Shown here piece after piece: positions 12,265-16,353 of a stretch of DNA of 16,353 nucleotides. The translations under genes and the position numbers were made by a program. The stretch is from the NCBI GenBank assembly GCA_009778535.1, contig WRJP01000024.1:1-16353 (forward strand), read 5' to 3'. The stretch's first letter is position 1, and each line of letters begins with the position of its first letter. A model generated the notes under the pieces. That model ran no database searches. It worked only from the letters and a program-made list of their open reading frames with translations, and had not been told where the DNA came from. Source of the stretch: Propionibacteriaceae bacterium (GTDB taxonomy: Bacteria; Actinomycetota; Actinomycetes; Propionibacteriales; Propionibacteriaceae).

Positions 12265-14366
12265 CTACGTGCCGATCTGCGCTGTCCCAATTTGCTGATC
12301 AAATGCTCCTGGAGTTCGAGCAGCGGCTTGTCGCCGACAGCAGTACGCTTCGTCCAGGTATCGCCCTCAAGCCACCATGACGCCGTGCCTTCGTCGAATA
12401 CCAGATCAAAAAGATTCCCGATTTGTGCAATGTGGCGCTGGTTGTTGATGGCCACCAGTCCCCCCCCCCGCCGGTCAAGATTGCGATGCATCAGATCAGA
12501 CGACCCGATAGCCACCCGAGGCTTGCCAGCATTGGCGAACCAAAAAGCGCGTGAATGCTCCAAGAACCTGCCCAGAATGGAGCGCACTCGGATATTGTCG
12601 CTCAGCCCGGAAATGCCAGGTTTCACAGAACAAATTCCGCGCACCCACAGGTCGACTTGTACCCCTGCTTGGGAGGCGCGGTACAGCGCATCAGTAATGG
12701 TTTCGTCAATGATCGAGTTCACTTTAATGCGGATGCCCGCCGGTTTGCCTTGACGGTGATTGGCGATCTCTCGCTCAATCTCTGTGAGTAAGCCGATTCG
12801 CACCCCTTTTGGAGCCACTAGAAATCGCTTGTAGGTCTCCTGGGAATCGGTGGCGATGTGGCTAAAGATGTTTTCCACATCACGTGCGACGAACGGGTTT
12901 GCAGTGAGCAGCCCCATATCTTCGTAGAGCCGCGCCGTCTGGTGATTGTAGTTTCCGGTACCGATATGGCAATACGTTCGCAGCCCGTCTCGTTCGCGTC
13001 GTACCACCATCGCCAACTTGCAATGCGTTTTAAGACCAACCATCCCGTAGATGACGTGGCATCCGGAAGCCTGCAACTTGTTAGCCCAGTTGATGTTGGT
13101 GGCCTCATCAAAACGCGCCTTTAACTCGACGACGACCAGCACTGATTTACCAGCCTGCGCCGCCTTAATCAACGCATCGATGATGGGAGAAGCCGACTCG
13201 GAGGTTCGGTAGAGAGTTTGCCGAATGGTGAGAACGTCCGGATCTTCGGCAGCCTGCTCAATGAAACGCTGCACGCTGGTTGCAAAGGCGTCATAGGGAT
13301 GCTGCAACAGCACGTCCCCGGTGCGGAGCGCGCGAAAAATGTCAGCTGACTCTGCACGTTCAACAATCGCCAACTCGGGGTGTGTTTTGGGAAGGAAGGG
13401 CTGATATTTCAGTGATTCCATTTCCAGATTCGCCAATTCGTGCAGCGAAGTCAGGTCAAGCATGCTCGGAATCCGGAAAACCTCCGATTCCTGCATGTCG
13501 AGTTCGTGCAGCAGCCGCTCCAACGCGCGGTGATCCATATGAGTTTCGATTTCCAACCGCACAGGAGGACGGTCGGTGCGTCTGCCTTCAAGTTCCTTCT
13601 CCAAGGCTGATAGTAGATTCTCGGCATCGTCCTCTTCGACTTCTAGGTCTTCGTTGCGAGTGACCCTAAAGGACGCATAGCTATCGATCTGCATACCGCG
13701 ATACAGTCCGCGCCCCAACTGTTGCGCCATGACTACTTCGAGGGGGATGAAGCGATAATTTCCTAATGGCACGAAGCGCGGCAAATTCGTCGGAACTTTT
13801 ACTCGTCCAAAACGCTGCATGCCGGTTCTAGGATTACGAAGCTGTACCGCCAAACTGGTGGAAAGCCCAGAAACATACGGCATCGGGTGCGACCCATCCA
13901 TAGCTACCGGGTCGAGCACTGGCCGGATTTGGGTTTCAAAATGTTCTTCCAGGCTGGCCTGTTCTTGCGCTGTGAGTTGTTCCCAACTCAAGATTTTGAT
14001 TCCGTTTTCAGCTAATTCGGGACGGATGGTTTCATCGAATACGCGGTAGGCATCGGCGGTCATCTCGCGGGTTTGCCGGAAAATGACGTCGTATAGCTCT
14101 CTGGGCAGAAAACCAGAGGAACTCCGCACCGCAATGTCAGCATTGATGCGTCGCTTCAGACCCGCGACTCGGACGCGGAAGAATTCGTCCAAATTGTTGA
14201 AGAAAATCGCCAAGAACCTAGTTCGTTCCAGCAGTGGGACGCGCAACTCATCCTTGGCAAGGTCGAGCACTCTGTTATTGAACGCCAGCCATGACAGTTC
14301 ACGGTCGGAGAAACGATTCTCGGGAAGCTCTTCTAACCCAGGGTCGTCTAGGAAATCAAAAACCAC
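12261..14366 (-). CDS. ppk: Polyphosphate kinase 1
   Basis: PPK1 reversibly polymerises the gamma-phosphate of ATP into polyphosphate. The protein (701 residues from the GTG at 14366) has the N-terminal helical domain starting NRELSWL-like (DRELSWLAFNNRVLDLA), the head domain, and two phospholipase-D-like catalytic domains. The autophosphorylated His lies in YCHIGTGNYN (about 467) and the second active-site His in LEHSR (about 604). The start GTG is chosen because AGGAGG (ending 14372) is five bases upstream; an ATG at 14393 is possible but has no such site. The chosen start overlaps the end of mshD by 11 bases. After HRNLDRR the usual VEV is replaced by GGG, encoded in a run of ten G (12460-12469 on the plus strand as C). 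Confidence 0.95.
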   Translation of the reverse strand: MVFDFLDDPGLEELPENRFSDRELSWLAFNNRVLDLAKDELRVPLLERTRFLAIFFNNLDEFFRVRVAGLKRRINADIAVRSSSGFLPRELYDVIFRQTREMTADAYRVFDETIRPELAENGIKILSWEQLTAQEQASLEEHFETQIRPVLDPVAMDGSHPMPYVSGLSTSLAVQLRNPRTGMQRFGRVKVPTNLPRFVPLGNYRFIPLEVVMAQQLGRGLYRGMQIDSYASFRVTRNEDLEVEEDDAENLLSALEKELEGRRTDRPPVRLEIETHMDHRALERLLHELDMQESEVFRIPSMLDLTSLHELANLEMESLKYQPFLPKTHPELAIVERAESADIFRALRTGDVLLQHPYDAFATSVQRFIEQAAEDPDVLTIRQTLYRTSESASPIIDALIKAAQAGKSVLVVVELKARFDEATNINWANKLQASGCHVIYGMVGLKTHCKLAMVVRRERDGLRTYCHIGTGNYNHQTARLYEDMGLLTANPFVARDVENIFSHIATDSQETYKRFLVAPKGVRIGLLTEIEREIANHRQGKPAGIRIKVNSIIDETITDALYRASQAGVQVDLWVRGICSVKPGISGLSDNIRVRSILGRFLEHSRAFWFANAGKPRVAIGSSDLMHRNLDRRGGGLVAINNQRHIAQIGNLFDLVFDEGTASWWLEGDTWTKRTAVGDKPLLELQEHLISKLGQRRSARS
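12460..12469 (-). repeat. Homopolymeric tract of ten G inside ppk
   Basis: Ten C on the plus strand (G on the coding strand) encode most of Arg-Gly-Gly-Gly. No other run this long is seen in the window. A gain or loss of one base would frameshift the last ~75 codons of ppk and alter coupling to mutT1. Confidence 0.9.
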
Positions 14367-15201
14367 CACTACCTCCTGGCGCGTAGAGAACATCTCGGCT
14401 GCTTTCGGCGAACCCGCTTCTAAGATACAAGTTCAACGGTATGGTTTCTGCAATATCCACGTAAAGAAAGACGCTCTTTACTCCCGCGTAAGCTAATTGA
14501 GCCATTCCTGCAAACAGTAATTCACTTCCGTAGTGGCTGCCTTGGCTGTCGGGAGCGACCGCTATGACATACACCTCCGCGCGTTGGGGGTCATGGCGCT
14601 TTGTCCAGATGAAGCCCACCAAACCCTTTGAATCGAAGCCCAAAAGCAGTCCGGCAGGGTCGAACCATTCTTCACACATCCGTTGTTCGAAATCAGCTCT
14701 GGTCAACTTCCCTTGTTCTGGATGTGCAATAAATGCTGAAGCGTTCACCCGCACTACCTCGTCCAGATCGCCGCAGCTATAGTGGCGGATTTGCAGCGTC
14801 TGGCTCGGATAGTTGTTTGGCGAGTCCAGCGTATTTTCCAAAATCGCCAACTGGCGGATTGGGAGATACCCGAGTTTGCTAGCTAACTGCCTAGCGCCAG
14901 CAGTGTTTCCGAATGCCCAAACCGGAGTTAACTCCATCTCTTGCAGCAGTGTCGTCGCTAACCCAAGTCGGCGCTGGGTGGGAGCAACTACTAGCTGCGC
15001 CGTGTGGTAACGCAGGTCAGCTTGAGCATAGCCGCAGATCGCATCGCTGGATTTGATGGTGAAATGGGAAATTTGCGGGTTCGGTGCAGCTTGCAGATTC
15101 CAAATCGCAGTTTCATTCAACGGGTAGTGGCCGTCTGTGATCTCGGCTGTAGCGGCGAGTGACAAGATGTCAGCTATTTCCTGTTTGGTTAATCCACCCA
15201 T
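14356..15201 (-). CDS. mshD: Mycothiol synthase (cysteinyl-glucosaminyl-inositol acetyltransferase)
   Basis: MshD acetylates Cys-GlcN-Ins with acetyl-CoA, the last step of mycothiol synthesis, the actinobacterial counterpart of glutathione. The 281-residue protein has two GNAT domains. The first carries VVAPTQRRLGLATTLL (about 71-86). The second carries the MshD-specific block NASAFIAHPEQGKLT and EEWFDPAGLLL, then GFIWTKRH and EVYVIAVAPDSQG. The acetyl-CoA loop of the second domain is QGSHYG, with His where the QxxGxG motif has Gly. No strong ribosome binding site precedes the ATG, which begins seven bases after the glnR stop. The end overlaps the ppk start. Order glnR-mshD is conserved in other actinobacteria. 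Confidence 0.93.
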   Translation of the reverse strand: MGGLTKQEIADILSLAATAEITDGHYPLNETAIWNLQAAPNPQISHFTIKSSDAICGYAQADLRYHTAQLVVAPTQRRLGLATTLLQEMELTPVWAFGNTAGARQLASKLGYLPIRQLAILENTLDSPNNYPSQTLQIRHYSCGDLDEVVRVNASAFIAHPEQGKLTRADFEQRMCEEWFDPAGLLLGFDSKGLVGFIWTKRHDPQRAEVYVIAVAPDSQGSHYGSELLFAGMAQLAYAGVKSVFLYVDIAETIPLNLYLRSGFAESSRDVLYAPGGSGGF

Positions 15202-15208
15202 GCCGCAA

Positions 15209-15883
15209 CTATTCTTCGTCGGTATCGGTGTTTGGTGCGAAACGGTATCCGACGTTGCGAACTGTGCCGATCAACGATTCATGATCGGGGCCAAGTTTTG
15301 CGCGCAGTCGCCGAACATGAACGTCAACAGTGCGGGTGCCGCCGTAGTAGTCGTAGCCCCAAACATCAGCGAGTAGGTGTTCGCGGGTGAATACCCGACC
15401 TGGTTGTTGTACTAGATATTTCAGCAATTCAAATTCGGTGTACGTCAGGTCAAGGGGTTTGCCGTCTTTCGTCGCCGAGTAAGCCACATCGTCAATGGTG
15501 ATACCACTGGCCGAAATCAACGAGTCTTTTACTGCTGCGGTCAACAGCTTAATGCGAGCTTCTATTTCGGCCGGACCGGCAACGGCCATCACGAAATCAG
15601 ACAGTCCCCACTCGGGGGAGATCGTCGCCAATCCGCTCTCATTTACCACCAATATCAGCGGGACGGTGCTTCCTGCCGATTTTAATAACCGCGCCATCGT
15701 TCTAGCGCCTGCCAAGTCTGTGCAGCAATCCAAGAAGATCAAATCAACTTTTGCAGCTTGGGTCAGAGCTTGGGTGTCGGCTGGAACAGCAATGATTTCA
15801 TGGGGTAGCAAATCTAAGGCTGGCAGCACCTTATCAGGGGTGACTTCACCAGCCTTGCTACCAATTACTAGTAACTGCGCCAT
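15209..15883 (-). CDS. glnR: GlnR-type orphan response regulator
   Basis: The 224-residue OmpR-family regulator resembles actinobacterial GlnR, which controls nitrogen assimilation genes. The N-terminal receiver-like domain has VLPALDLLPHE and WGLSDFVMAVAGPAEIEARI, which are GlnR hallmarks; D52 is at the position of the phospho-acceptor, but other acidic-pocket residues of a normal receiver are not obvious, as in GlnR, which is thought to work without a dedicated kinase. The C-terminal winged helix (about 125-220) has YTEFELLKYLVQQPG, LLADVWGYDYYGG and VDVHVRRLRAKLG. The ATG at 15883 is preferred because GGAGG (15893-15889) lies five bases before it; the ATG at 15901 would add six residues. 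First gene of the glnR-mshD-ppk-mutT1 series. Confidence 0.88.
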   Translation of the reverse strand: MAQLLVIGSKAGEVTPDKVLPALDLLPHEIIAVPADTQALTQAAKVDLIFLDCCTDLAGARTMARLLKSAGSTVPLILVVNESGLATISPEWGLSDFVMAVAGPAEIEARIKLLTAAVKDSLISASGITIDDVAYSATKDGKPLDLTYTEFELLKYLVQQPGRVFTREHLLADVWGYDYYGGTRTVDVHVRRLRAKLGPDHESLIGTVRNVGYRFAPNTDTDEE

Positions 15884-15961
15884 TCCATCCTCCACTTGCA
15901 AGGATAGCGAACAACCTCGTCGACACCGACTCTGAGGTCGGCGGCAACCTGCTGGCAGAAG
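15884..15961. other. Gap between dtd and glnR
   Basis: This 78-bp gap contains the glnR ribosome binding site and a small hairpin, CCGAC (15926-15930) with GTCGG (15937-15941), loop 6. No T-run follows, so it is not a convincing terminator. No clear promoter was found. Confidence 0.35.
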
Positions 15962-16353
15962 TTAATCAGCAACGGAAGGGTAATCAACTATTAGGGTGAC
16001 TGGCCCGTCGTTGACTAAGGAAACTTGCATCATCGCTCCGAAGCGTCCAGTCGTCACTTCTGCGCCCAGGTTCCGCAAAGCACGCACAAAGGATTCGACA
16101 AGGGGCTCACTGTGTGTGCGCGGCGCTGCCTGGTTCCAGGACGGGCGTCTTCCTTTGCGAGTGTCGGCATACAGCGTGAACTGGCTCACCACCAATACTG
16201 GAGCTGCTTTGTCGGCAGCGCTGAGCTGCCTGCCAGTCGCATCGGCCTCGAAAATGCGTAGCTGCCAAATCTTTGCTGCGAGCCTTTCCGCAACCGCCTC
16301 GTCGTCGCTATGTGTGACTCCCACAAATACACACAGTCCCAATCCGGTGAACT
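15962..16353 (-). CDS. dtd: D-aminoacyl-tRNA deacylase (5' end outside window)
   Basis: DTD removes D-amino acids (and glycine) wrongly attached to tRNAs, protecting translation. The 129 visible residues correspond to the protein from about residue 24 onward: the frame stays open to the window edge (F-T-G-L-G-L-C-V-F-V-GVTH), and the N-terminal RVxxASV part lies outside. Both family motifs are intact: SQFTLYADTRKGRRPSW with the catalytic-site Thr, and NDGPVT with the Gly-Pro pair that enforces chirality. The TTG inside LGLCV is not the true start. It ends 78 bp before glnR on the same strand, so cotranscription is possible but not certain. Confidence 0.95.
   Translation of the reverse strand, partial: FTGLGLCVFVGVTHSDDEAVAERLAAKIWQLRIFEADATGRQLSAADKAAPVLVVSQFTLYADTRKGRRPSWNQAAPRTHSEPLVESFVRALRNLGAEVTTGRFGAMMQVSLVNDGPVTLIVDYPSVAD

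Noticed and set aside
1..16353. CRISPR arrays, tRNA or rRNA genes
   Set aside because: No regularly spaced direct repeats and no recognisable tRNA or rRNA sequence were seen on either strand.

Overview
The window looks chromosomal and comes from an actinobacterium of intermediate G+C. The clearest marker is a mycothiol synthase gene (mshD) directly behind a GlnR-type orphan response regulator. A ppk-mutT1 pair, a CsoR copper repressor and an actinobacterial type of REP-like hairpin agree with this. The moderate base composition would fit a family such as Actinomycetaceae, but the species cannot be named from this sequence.

Layout. (1) 32-1171: an iron-dependent alcohol dehydrogenase on the plus strand. 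(2) 1228-2831: a REP-like hairpin cluster that holds a complete IS110-family element on the minus strand. The element appears to lie inside one hairpin repeat, splitting its conserved tail with a shared GA dinucleotide. Its 220-nt leader is rich in inverted repeats, as expected for an IS110 bridge RNA. (3) 2832-4184: replicative helicase dnaB, minus strand. (4) 4185-4616: a divergent intergenic region with a perfect DnaA box and several near matches on the dnaB side, and a CsoR operator inside the promoter spacer on the copper side. (5) 4617-7420: a csoR-copZ-copA copper efflux operon, plus strand. (6) 7454-8110: a HAD phosphatase, minus strand, divergent from an uncharacterised cytosolic protein gene (8263-8952, plus). 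(7) 8989-15883: a long minus-strand series. It starts with glnR, mshD, ppk and mutT1, which are tightly packed with overlapping ends, and continues after 100 bp with two coupled lipoprotein genes (a WG-repeat-like protein and a PstS-like binding protein). (8) 15962-16353: D-aminoacyl-tRNA deacylase, cut at its 5' end by the window edge.

How they work together. The copper genes form a self-contained sensing, chaperone and export unit. The glnR-mshD-ppk-mutT1 series combines a nitrogen-type regulator, thiol synthesis, polyphosphate synthesis and nucleotide sanitation. The PstS-like lipoprotein downstream adds a possible phosphate or other oxyanion theme, although no transporter permease or ATPase genes are present here. 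The observations most worth following up are the REP-interrupting IS110 with its candidate guide RNA, a run of ten G inside ppk that replaces a normally conserved tripeptide, and the DnaA-box cluster upstream of dnaB.
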